DNA of 64,000 nucleotides from Myxococcales bacterium (GTDB taxonomy: Bacteria > Myxococcota > Polyangia > Polyangiales > Polyangiaceae). Shown here in pieces: positions 9,432-17,931 of this stretch. Each line of letters starts with the position of its first letter. The stretch's first letter is position 1. The position numbers were made by a program, and so were the translations under genes. The notes under the pieces are model-generated. The model ran no database searches. It was not told where the DNA came from and worked only from the letters and a program-made list of their open reading frames with translations. The stretch covers positions 43,310 to 107,309 of the forward strand of contig PLXW01000030.1 in NCBI GenBank assembly GCA_003151595.1, given 5' to 3'.

Positions 9432-11735
9432 ATGAGCGTCGTCGGCATCGACCTCGGGACCACGAACACCGTCGTGGCATGCGTGCGCAACGGGCGCGTG
9501 CACGTGCTCGGCGACGAGCAAGGGCGGAGGCTTCTGCCCAGCGTGGTGAGCTTCCATCCGAACGGCGACACGCTCGTCGGTCACGCCGCGAAGGCGCGGC
9601 GGGCGGTCGATGCGAAGAACACGATCGCAAGCGTCAAGCGTCTGCTCGGGCGGACGTGGAACAGCCCCGAGCTGGAGAAGGCGCGCGCGCGGTTCGCCTT
9701 CGAGATGAAAGAGGGGCCGGGGCAAGGGCCGCTCGTCGTGGCGCGCGGCAAGGAGTACACGCTGCCGGAGATCGGCGCGTTCGTGCTGAAGCGCGCGCGA
9801 GAGATCGCGGAGACTGCGCTCGGCGAGCGGGTGGAGCGCGCGGTCATCACCGTGCCGGCCCACTTCAACGAGCTTCAGCGCGCGGCGACGAAGGTCGCCG
9901 GGCGCGTGGCCGGGCTCGAGGTGCTGCGCATCTTGAACGAGCCGACGGCGGCGGCGCTGGCGTACGGGCTCGGCAAGGGGGCCAAGGAGCGCATCGCCAT
10001 CTACGACTTCGGCGGCGGCACGTTCGACGCGACGCTGCTCGACTTGAACGGCAACGTCTTCGAGGTGCTCGCCACCGCCGGCGATCCGTTCCTCGGCGGC
10101 GACGACATCGACGACGCCATCGCCGATCGCATGGCCGACGCCTTCCTCGTGCAGCACCGCTTCGATCCGCGCAGCGACGGGCAGACGCTGGAGCGCCTTC
10201 GCCAGGCGGCCGAGCAGGTGAAAATGGCGCTCTCGACGCAGGAGCAGACGCAGGTGCACCTGCGCGAGATCGCGTTCGGCGTCGGCGGCGCGCACCTCGA
10301 TCTGATCTTCGGACTGTCGCGCGCCGAGCTCGACAAGATGACCGAGCCGTTCATCGAGCGGTCGTTCAAGGTGACGCAGGACGCGCTGGCGCTGGCGCGC
10401 CTGGCGCCGAGCGAATTCGATCGGACGATCCTCGTGGGGGGCACATCGCGCATTCCGCTCGTGCGGCGCCGCGTGGAGGCGTTCTTCGGCGCGCCGCCGA
10501 TGGATCGCATGAACCCGGACGAGGTCGTGGCGATCGGCGCGGCCATCCAGGCCGCGGCTCTGACGGACGCCTCGCGCAGGCGGAGCATTCCGCCGCCCCC
10601 CACGGCGTTCAGCGTCGCGCGAAAGTCGGCTCCGTCGTTCAGCGACGCCGCGCCGCAGTCGTCGCGGGCGCCGTCGAGTCAGGAGCTCTCGGTCGACGAA
10701 GATCAAGAGACGCAGGCGATGCGACGCGACTCGATCCCCGCGTCGGGGCGCGAGTCGGCGCCGCCGGCGACGTCGCGCGGCACGGGGCCCGGGTCGGCGA
10801 CGGCGCCGCAACCGGCGCTCCTCACGTCGACCGCGCGCATGACGCCGCCGCCGCCCCCCACGACGCGCACGGCGCAGCCCTCGTCCCCTGCCCTTCCGCG
10901 CAGCACCGCGCCGATGCCCGCGCGTCAGAGCGCGCCGGCCATCGTGCCGATGGGGCAAGCGCCGCCGCCGCCCGCGTCGAAAGCGACGCCGACGTCGCGA
11001 CCGTTCGGGACGATCGACGAGCCGTCGCCCGGGTCGTTCGTGGGTGGCCTCACGTCGATTCAAGGCGCGCCCCCTCCGCAAGCGCCGCCTTCGCAAGCGG
11101 TTCCTCCGTCCCCCCCGGCCCGCGAACGCCAGCCCTCGGCGCCGTCGTTCGCCTCGCCGTTCAATCCGCTCTCGCTCCCGGAGGCGTCCGCGCCGGGCAA
11201 CGCGCTCCAGCAGTTCATGCACGCGCCGACGCAGTCGCAACCGCCGCCTGCGCCGCCGCAATACATGAGCCAGCCGCCGCGCGCGCCGGTGTTCACGCAG
11301 AGCATGCCGCCGCCGGTGCTCATCGACGTGACGCCGCGCGCGCTCGTCGTGGAGACGGCGGGAGGGTACTGCGACACGGTCATCCCGCGGAACGCGAAGA
11401 TCCCGTGCGAGCGCACGCGCATCTTCGCGACGGCGCAAGACGGGCAGCAGCTCGTGCGCGTGCGCGTCGCGCAGGGCGAGGACGCGGCGTTCCGCGGCAA
11501 CACGTACCTGGGCGAGGTGGAGCTCACCGGAATTCCGGCGGCGGCGCGCGGTGAGGTGAGCGTTCAAGTCACGTTCGAGCTCGACGCCGACGGTACGCTC
11601 CGCGTACGCGCCGCCGATCCGATCACCGGACGGCAAGCGACGGCCATGCTTCGGCTCACGGGCATCGCCGCCGAGTCGGAGATCGCGTCGATGCGCGCGC
11701 GCATGGAGCAATCCGGCGCCATCGTTGGTGGGTGA
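9432..11735 (+). CDS. Hsp70-family chaperone with very long Pro-rich linker and no lid
   Basis: A 767-aa DnaK-like protein. Residues 1-379 are a complete ATPase domain with the phosphate loops GIDLGTTNTV and YDFGGGTFDAT and the adenosine motif ILVGGTSRIPLV. Residues about 380-626 are a Pro/Ala/Ser/Thr-rich disordered stretch. The conserved interdomain linker and substrate-binding beta domain start only then (VLIDVTPRALVVETAGG, residues 629-645), running to about 744. The C-terminal alpha-helical lid of DnaK is missing. A J-domain protein gene follows after 3 bp, so the two should act as a chaperone pair. Several DnaK relatives with special clients exist in myxobacteria; the client is unknown here. 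Confidence 0.92.
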   Translation: MSVVGIDLGTTNTVVACVRNGRVHVLGDEQGRRLLPSVVSFHPNGDTLVGHAAKARRAVDAKNTIASVKRLLGRTWNSPELEKARARFAFEMKEGPGQGPLVVARGKEYTLPEIGAFVLKRAREIAETALGERVERAVITVPAHFNELQRAATKVAGRVAGLEVLRILNEPTAAALAYGLGKGAKERIAIYDFGGGTFDATLLDLNGNVFEVLATAGDPFLGGDDIDDAIADRMADAFLVQHRFDPRSDGQTLERLRQAAEQVKMALSTQEQTQVHLREIAFGVGGAHLDLIFGLSRAELDKMTEPFIERSFKVTQDALALARLAPSEFDRTILVGGTSRIPLVRRRVEAFFGAPPMDRMNPDEVVAIGAAIQAAALTDASRRRSIPPPPTAFSVARKSAPSFSDAAPQSSRAPSSQELSVDEDQETQAMRRDSIPASGRESAPPATSRGTGPGSATAPQPALLTSTARMTPPPPPTTRTAQPSSPALPRSTAPMPARQSAPAIVPMGQAPPPPASKATPTSRPFGTIDEPSPGSFVGGLTSIQGAPPPQAPPSQAVPPSPPARERQPSAPSFASPFNPLSLPEASAPGNALQQFMHAPTQSQPPPAPPQYMSQPPRAPVFTQSMPPPVLIDVTPRALVVETAGGYCDTVIPRNAKIPCERTRIFATAQDGQQLVRVRVAQGEDAAFRGNTYLGEVELTGIPAAARGEVSVQVTFELDADGTLRVRAADPITGRQATAMLRLTGIAAESEIASMRARMEQSGAIVGG

Positions 11736-11738
11736 CCC

Positions 11739-12266
11739 GTGGACCGCGCAGTCATCCTGGCGTGGCTGCGGGTCCTCGACGACCTCACGTACTACGCGCT
11801 GATGGGCATCCCGGACGGCTCGGGCCCCGACGAGATCAAGCGCGCCTTCCACGCCTTCGCCGAGAACTTCCACCCCGACGCGCACGCCGGTCGCCCGAAC
11901 GACGAGCGCGAGGCCATCGCCCGCATCTTCCGCCGCGGCACCGAGGCGTACCGCGTGCTCGAGAACCCTGCGCTTCGTGCGCAGTACGACGCCTCGCTGG
12001 CGGACGGTGAGGCGCCGTCGGTGGCGTCGCGCCGCTCGTCGCTGCCGCCGGCGCGCGAGCGCGTCCCCGGACCGAAGCGCCTCGAGGACACGCTGAAGTC
12101 GCCGATGGCCCGCCCGTTCGCGCGACGCGCCGAGGAGCTGGTGAAGAAGGGCGACTGGAAGCAGGCCAAGCTGCAGCTCTCGCTGGCGAAGAACTACGAC
12201 CCGGACAACGAGGCCATCGCGCTCTTGATGAAGGACCTCGACGTGAAGATCCGCGGCGCGAAGTAG
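11739..12266 (+). CDS. J-domain co-chaperone
   Basis: A 175-aa protein with an N-terminal J domain. The helix before the loop is IKRAFHAFAENF, the HPD tripeptide is at residues 45-47, and the following helix leads to YRVLENPALRAQYD. The HPD motif stimulates the ATPase of Hsp70 partners. The C-terminal part (about 120-170) has a TPR-like helical pair (ARRAEELVKKGDWKQAKLQL). No Gly/Phe region or zinc finger is present, so it is a class III J protein. It starts with GTG, 3 bp after the Hsp70 stop, which indicates one operon and a dedicated partnership. Confidence 0.88.
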   Translation: MDRAVILAWLRVLDDLTYYALMGIPDGSGPDEIKRAFHAFAENFHPDAHAGRPNDEREAIARIFRRGTEAYRVLENPALRAQYDASLADGEAPSVASRRSSLPPARERVPGPKRLEDTLKSPMARPFARRAEELVKKGDWKQAKLQLSLAKNYDPDNEAIALLMKDLDVKIRGAK

Positions 12267-12367
12267 CCGCGCTCCCCCCTCGCGTACGATTTCTAGCAAC
12301 GTTCGGCGCGAACGATCCGATGGGACTAGTGAGGGCGTGATCTACCCCACGCTCCACCGAAGGACCC

Positions 12368-13744
12368 ATGACGCTCGCGCGCTTCGTTGCCGTCTCGCTT
12401 TCTCCCCTCCCGCTCCTCCTCGCCACGACGAGCGCCCAGGCGCAGCCGTCGAACGCCCCCAGCGACGACCAGGCGCTGTTCCCGTACGAGGAACCTGCGG
12501 CCGCTCCGATCGTGCGGCAGCCCGAGGCGCAGAAGGCGCCTGTGGCTCCCGAGCCGCCGTCGCCGCGATTCGGCGAGCGGGGGGAGATCGTGCTGACGGC
12601 CTCGTCGGGCGGGGCGAACGGCGCCGGAATTTCGTACGCGCAATACTCCGGGAGCCTCGCCACGTACTTGTCCGGTTCGTTCGAGGTCGGTCTCGACTAC
12701 TTCCTCGTGAGCCACTTCTCGCTCGGGTTCGACGTCAGCGCGGGCTTTGCCAACAACACCGGCTACGGCGCGGACAGTAGCCTCGTGCAGACGAAGAGCA
12801 CGAGCGTCTCCGGCGGGTTGCGGTTCGGCGCCGACCTTCCGCTCGGCGACACCTTCTCTTTCTATCCGCGCCTCACGCTCGGCGTCCTGGACAGCCACCG
12901 CAGCGAGAGCCTCGTGTCGGGCCAGTCGCTCTCGGTCGCGGGGAGCGCGGTGGGCTCCCCGGAGACCTCGCAGGTCGGGCCGTGGATGAATCTCTACGCT
13001 CCGTTGCTCGTGCACCCGACGTCCCACTTCTTCTTCGGCGCGGGGCCTCGCCTCGCACACACCTTCGCGAACACGACGGGAGCCGCGCCAGGCGTGAGCG
13101 GACAGCCGACGACGCTCGGCGCCTCGTTCGTCATCGGCGGATGGTGGGGTGGCGACGAGGCTGCGCCATCGACGCCCATCGCCGCGCCCGCGAGCGGGCT
13201 GCGCGAGCGCCGCTTCGGCGACCAAGGGACCTTCGTCATCACGAGCGAGACGAGCGGGTACGCGCTGTCGGCGACCTACGCCGGAACCAACGCCTCGAGC
13301 CTCAGCGTGTACGTCTCGCCGGGCTTCGATTACTTCGTCGCCGATCACGTCTCGATCGGCGTCGACCTGTGGGGGAGCTACGGCAACACGGTCGGCTTCG
13401 ACGCCAGCGGCGCGAAGGTCACGCAGTCGTCGACGTCCTTCGGTCTCGCGCCCCGCTTCGGCGTGGACGTGCCCGTCTCGGACTCGGTCTCGTGGTACCC
13501 GCGCGCCGAGATCGGCGCCGGCCCCATCGTCCAGAACGAGAGCAGCAACGGCGCCTCGAATGACCACACCTCGATGCGCGTCTTCGTCTCCGCGGAGGCG
13601 CCCATCCTCTTTCACGCCGCGCGCCACTTCTTCGCAGGCGCGGGGCCGACCGTCTACCACGACCTCTCGCAGGTCGATCAGAACGGCACCTCGAACGCCG
13701 GCACCCAGTTCGGCGCGAGCGTCCTCGTCGGCGGTTGGCTATAG
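12368..13744 (+). CDS. duplicated beta-barrel outer-membrane-like protein
   Basis: A 458-aa secreted protein with an N-terminal signal peptide (to about residue 25, ending AQA) and a Pro/Ala linker. Two tandem copies of the same roughly 180-residue beta-rich domain follow, at about residues 67-260 and 282-458. Both copies run RFG-[DE]-x-G, then Gly/Ser/Tyr-rich strands, FEVGLDYFLVSHFSLG versus GFDYFVADHVSIG, LRFGADLPL versus PRFGVDVPV, and both end in FVIGGWW or VLVGGWL. Each copy resembles a small OmpW/OmpA-type eight-stranded barrel. The product could be two fused barrels or one larger pore. The function is unknown. Confidence 0.75.
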   Translation: MTLARFVAVSLSPLPLLLATTSAQAQPSNAPSDDQALFPYEEPAAAPIVRQPEAQKAPVAPEPPSPRFGERGEIVLTASSGGANGAGISYAQYSGSLATYLSGSFEVGLDYFLVSHFSLGFDVSAGFANNTGYGADSSLVQTKSTSVSGGLRFGADLPLGDTFSFYPRLTLGVLDSHRSESLVSGQSLSVAGSAVGSPETSQVGPWMNLYAPLLVHPTSHFFFGAGPRLAHTFANTTGAAPGVSGQPTTLGASFVIGGWWGGDEAAPSTPIAAPASGLRERRFGDQGTFVITSETSGYALSATYAGTNASSLSVYVSPGFDYFVADHVSIGVDLWGSYGNTVGFDASGAKVTQSSTSFGLAPRFGVDVPVSDSVSWYPRAEIGAGPIVQNESSNGASNDHTSMRVFVSAEAPILFHAARHFFAGAGPTVYHDLSQVDQNGTSNAGTQFGASVLVGGWL

Positions 13745-13766
13745 GCGTGCTAGCGTGTGCCTCGCG

Positions 13767-14504
13767 ATGACCTCGCGCGCACGCGCCACCGGCACGACGG
13801 CCGCCGACTACGCCTTCTACGCGACGATCGCCGTGGCGACCGGGCTGTACGTGTGGCTCATCAACCTCGTCTTCTTGCGTGTCCCCACCGAGAAGACGAT
13901 GGGCATCGTGCAGAAGATTTTCTACTTCCACGTGCCGTCGGCGTACTCGATGTACATCGGAGCCGCGGCCTGCTTCTTCGGCTCGGTGATGTACCTGATC
14001 CGCCCCACCGACGCGCGCGACGCGCTCGCGCGCGCCGGGGCCGAGGTCGCCGTCGTGTTCGGCGCCATCGTGCTCACGACCGGCCCGCTGTGGGCCGCGA
14101 AGGCGTGGGGGTTCTACTGGACCTGGGACCCGCGCCTCACGACGGCGCTCCTCAGCGTCCTGATCTACGTCGCGTACCTCGTCCTCCGCGGCTTCGCGGG
14201 CGACGGTGAAGGCGAGCGGAAGTTCGCCGCCGCGCTCGGCATCCTCGGCGCCGCCAATCTTCCCATCATTCACTTCAGTGTTCAGAAGTGGAGCGGCCAG
14301 CACCCTACGGTCATCACCGGCAAGGGGGGCGGCCTCGCGCACCCCGACATGAAGCTCGCGCTCGGCCTCGGCTTCGCGGCGTTCACGCTGTTCGCGCTCG
14401 CCGCGTTGTGGGTGCGCGTTCGCGTCGAGGTCGGCAAGAGCCGCCTCGCGCGGGCCGAAGAAGACGCGATCGATCTCGGCATCGACGATCGGAACGAAGG
14501 ATGA
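13767..14504 (+). CDS. cytochrome c biogenesis heme protein CcsA/CcmC family
   Basis: A 245-aa integral membrane protein with six predicted membrane segments. It carries the tryptophan-rich heme-handling signature WGFYWTWDPRLT (residues 114-125). Two conserved histidines in membrane-edge positions are H55 in FYFHVPSAY and H169 in IIHFSVQKW. These are hallmarks of CcmC, which passes heme to CcmE in system I. CcsA of system II shares the motif but is usually longer. The ATG is at 13767. Its TGA overlaps the ATG of the CcmD-like gene. ccmA, ccmB, ccmE and ccmF are not adjacent. Confidence 0.88.
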   Translation: MTSRARATGTTAADYAFYATIAVATGLYVWLINLVFLRVPTEKTMGIVQKIFYFHVPSAYSMYIGAAACFFGSVMYLIRPTDARDALARAGAEVAVVFGAIVLTTGPLWAAKAWGFYWTWDPRLTTALLSVLIYVAYLVLRGFAGDGEGERKFAAALGILGAANLPIIHFSVQKWSGQHPTVITGKGGGLAHPDMKLALGLGFAAFTLFALAALWVRVRVEVGKSRLARAEEDAIDLGIDDRNEG

Positions 14505-14791
14505 TGCAGAACACCACCGTCACGGCTCCCGCGGGAACGGCTCCCGCTGACTCGGCGAAAGCCGCCGACGCTCCGACGCCCGATGGACGCTCCACCACGT
14601 TCCAGGCGGTCCAAGGGGGCGAAGAGCAACACAGCGGCACCACGCTCCTCGTCGAGGCGTACTCCGTCCTCTGGGTCATCTTGATGGCGTGGCTGCTGCT
14701 CGTCTGGCGCCGCCAGAAGAACGCCGACGCCCGCCTCGACGACCTCGAGAAGGCGATCGATCGCGCCGCGGCCAAGCTCGAAAAGAAGTAG
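14501..14791 (+). CDS. CcmD-like small membrane protein
   Basis: A 96-aa protein with a Pro/Ala/Thr-rich N-terminal half and a single membrane segment (VLWVILMAWLLLVW). A charged helix follows (DARLDDLEKAIDRAAAKLEKK), giving a CcmD-like topology. CcmD stabilises the CcmC-CcmE heme complex. The start overlaps the stop of the CcsA/CcmC gene (ATGA), preceded by GAAGGA. A second ATG follows at 14504. The context makes a role in heme delivery likely. The extended N-terminus is unusual for CcmD, which is normally about 60-70 aa. Confidence 0.75.
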   Translation: MMQNTTVTAPAGTAPADSAKAADAPTPDGRSTTFQAVQGGEEQHSGTTLLVEAYSVLWVILMAWLLLVWRRQKNADARLDDLEKAIDRAAAKLEKK

Positions 14792-14803
14792 GCGGCCGGC
14801 CCC

Positions 14804-14938
14804 ATGGGAATGCCCACCGTCGAGCACATCATCTTCATCCCCGTGGTCCTCATGCTCGGCGGGGTCATCGGCTTCATTTTCGGCTCGCGTGCGGCGCGCA
14901 CCGCGATAGAGAAGAAGCGCAAACGCAACCGGGAGTGA
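14804..14938 (+). CDS. 44-aa single-span membrane peptide
   Basis: A short ORF of 44 codons. A hydrophobic segment at residues 10-28 (with IFIPVVLMLGGVIGFIFG inside it) is followed by a strongly basic tail with KKRKRNRE. It starts 12 bp after the CcmD-like gene and ends 6 bp before the acyl-CoA dehydrogenase start, filling the gap exactly. This spacing, the GC-rich codon pattern and the CcmD-like inside-positive tail suggest a real gene, perhaps another accessory of the heme-handling pair. No homologue is recognised. Confidence 0.6.
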   Translation: MGMPTVEHIIFIPVVLMLGGVIGFIFGSRAARTAIEKKRKRNRE

Positions 14939-14944
14939 CGGCGC

Positions 14945-16086
<1,142 letters not shown>

Positions 16087-16087
<1 letters not shown>

Positions 16088-16584
16088 TGCGCCTCGCCGT
16101 CGCGTGCGCGCTCTGCGCCTTGTCGTGCGCCGGCGCCAACCGCGACGTCGTCCCCGAAACCCACGACGTCCGCGCCGGCGAGTCGGGAAGCGACAAGCAG
16201 GACTCCTACGCCTTCATCGCGCGGCGCCCCATGGGTTTCGTCGCCTTGTCGAACGAGCACGGCCTCGGCCCAGAAATCGCGTCGGGCGCCGTCGGCCACC
16301 TCGCCGACTCGCTCGACGCCTGCGCGACGGGCCTCGCGCGAAACGGCCGACTCGTCGACGGCGCCGTCCGCGTCTCGGCCACGATCGGCCCCGAGGGCTC
16401 GGTCTCCGTCTCCCACGTCACCGTCGCCCCTGGTGACGCCGTCGCCGCGAACGCGCTCCTGTGCGTGATCGCCCCGCTCAAAATGATCACCTTCACGCCC
16501 GTCGACGCCAAGGCGCAGCGCGGGATCGCGATCGACGCCTCGTGGGGCCCAGCGGGAGTCACGACCGCGCCGAAGTCGAACTAG
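16087..16584 (+). CDS. putative lipoprotein with TonB/AgmX-like C-terminal pattern
   Basis: A 165-aa exported protein. A short signal peptide ends near ALSC (cysteine 14), a weak lipobox. The C-terminal part has the rhythm of the AgmX/PglI or TonB C-terminal domain of myxobacteria: a strand with VRVSATIGPEGSVSVSHV, then a helix containing a cysteine (ANALLCVIAPLKM) and a final strand ITFTPVD. The start overlaps the acyl-CoA dehydrogenase stop (TGATG), so translation is coupled, although the two products act in different compartments. The function is unknown. Confidence 0.65.
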
Positions 16585-16587
16585 TTA

Positions 16588-16622
16588 TCCGCGCCCCAGC
16601 GAAACGCTCCGCGCCCCAGCGA
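16588..16622. repeat. 15-bp direct repeat, two copies
   Basis: The sequence TCCGCGCCCCAGCGA occurs at 16588-16602 and again at 16608-16622, a 20-bp step. It lies directly after the stop of the lipoprotein gene in a convergent intergenic region. No function is assigned. Confidence 0.6.
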
Positions 16623-16652
16623 GCTCCCCAATGCATCCCCCTCCCAACAAGT

Positions 16653-16738
16653 CCGGTGGGGGTCTCCGAGCGCAGGGAGGGCGGTAGCGATCCGCTTTGG
16701 AGCAATTCCGCCCTCCCGAGTACGGAGACCCCCATCGG
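16653..16738. terminator. large imperfect palindrome between convergent genes
   Basis: The outer arms at 16653-16668 and 16723-16738 are inverted copies with one mismatch. Inner arms at 16675-16684 and 16708-16717 are perfect 10-bp inverted copies (GGGAGGGCGG/CCGCCCTCCC). The whole 86-bp stretch could fold into one long stem in RNA from either strand. It lies between the stops of two converging genes, so a bidirectional terminator is plausible, but it lacks a T-run. It could also be a mobile palindromic repeat. Confidence 0.6.
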
Positions 16739-16782
16739 GCGAGCGCCCCGGAGTCTCCGCTCCTCTCGCTCCCGTCCCCCCG

Positions 16783-17931
16783 CTACGGCCCCGCCGCGTA
16801 CGTCTTCGGCATGTCGAGCGTGATCGACGCCGGCGCAATAGCCGCCGCGATCGCGCTGTAGACCGGCGTCGTCGTGCTCCCGTCCTGCCCCACGTAGAGC
16901 ATCGTCCCCACGCTCCAGTCGAACAGCGTCGGCCCCGCCTCGTGCTTCCCCACCGAGTACACCGGCGTCACGCTCCGCACGAGCGGCCCCGAGTCGCCGT
17001 AGCGCGCCGCGAACCCGATCGCGCTCGCCCGCGTCTTCGCCCCCGGCAGCGCGTCGTATCCCGTGTACAGCACACGCACCTGCACGCGCCCTGCCGCCGT
17101 CGTGCGCGGCGACACGAACGGATCGGCCACCTGCCCCGAATCGAACGGCGGCGACGCATCGCCTGCAAGCGTGCTCACGTCGAACGGAAACGGCGAGAAC
17201 ACCGGATCGATCGTCGCGGGCGTCGACGGATCCGCGTCGGCGCGCGTCCACGTGATCCCATCGGGGCTCGTCGCTTCCCCGATCGAGTTCGCCGCCGCGT
17301 AGAACATGTGCCACACGCCGTTCGGAAATACCGCGACGCTCGGCTCCGTCGGCGCCGTCGTCTCCCACGTCAGCGGCACGTCGGTCGCCAGCACCGGCGC
17401 CGCCCGCTTCGTGAACGTCAGCCCGTCGGTCGACGTCGCCAGCCCGATGCCTCCCGCCGCCGCGTAATACAGATAGACGCTCGCCCCCACGCGCATCGCG
17501 CTCGGCGAGTGAACGTCCCCCCCTTCGCCCCCTTCCCATTCAGCGTCCGCGCTCAGCACCACCTTCGGCGCATCACCGTTCGTCGGATCCAGCGACGTCC
17601 CGAAGAAGCTCCGCGCGTCGTCGGCGTGCGTCCGCATGATCACGCTGTGATAAAATCCTTTCACGATCTCGGACGCCGTCACGTACAGCGCCACCCGCGC
17701 GCTCGCCGGATCCGCGTCGAGCGCCAGCGCCGACGGCTCGCGGTACTTCGCGTTCACCCCGTCGAGCACGTACGGCGGAATCCCCTGCGCCTCGTCCTCC
17801 CCCAGCTTCCGGAACGGCCCCATCCCCGACGTCGGCAGATTCACCCCGCCCGGCCCTTCATCGCCGAGCGTCGCGCACGACAGCGCCACCAGCGCCATTC
17901 CCGCGTGAGCAAAGAGGCTACGCGCGCGCAT
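16783..17931 (-). CDS. secreted five-bladed beta-propeller (GH43/GH32-like) protein
   Basis: A 382-aa exported protein, probably a lipoprotein (signal ending VALSC). Repeated blade-like segments such as SPSAMRVGASVYLYYAAAGGIGLATSTDGLTF appear in split form through the chain (YLYYAAAGG, HMFYAAANSIGEATSPDGITW, VRVLYTGYD). They match the pattern of glycosidase-type five-bladed propellers. No clear catalytic acid triad could be assigned, so it may only bind sugar or protein. The start ATG overlaps the stop of the upstream porin gene (TGATG), so it is the third gene of a coupled operon. Confidence 0.7.
   Translation of the reverse strand: MRARSLFAHAGMALVALSCATLGDEGPGGVNLPTSGMGPFRKLGEDEAQGIPPYVLDGVNAKYREPSALALDADPASARVALYVTASEIVKGFYHSVIMRTHADDARSFFGTSLDPTNGDAPKVVLSADAEWEGGEGGDVHSPSAMRVGASVYLYYAAAGGIGLATSTDGLTFTKRAAPVLATDVPLTWETTAPTEPSVAVFPNGVWHMFYAAANSIGEATSPDGITWTRADADPSTPATIDPVFSPFPFDVSTLAGDASPPFDSGQVADPFVSPRTTAAGRVQVRVLYTGYDALPGAKTRASAIGFAARYGDSGPLVRSVTPVYSVGKHEAGPTLFDWSVGTMLYVGQDGSTTTPVYSAIAAAIAPASITLDMPKTYAAGP

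Noticed and set aside
9297..12299. A 1000-codon open frame on the minus strand antisense to the Hsp70 and J-domain genes
   Set aside because: It is Arg/Ala/Gly-rich, has no recognisable domain and mirrors real genes with clear motifs; such shadow frames are normal in GC-rich DNA.
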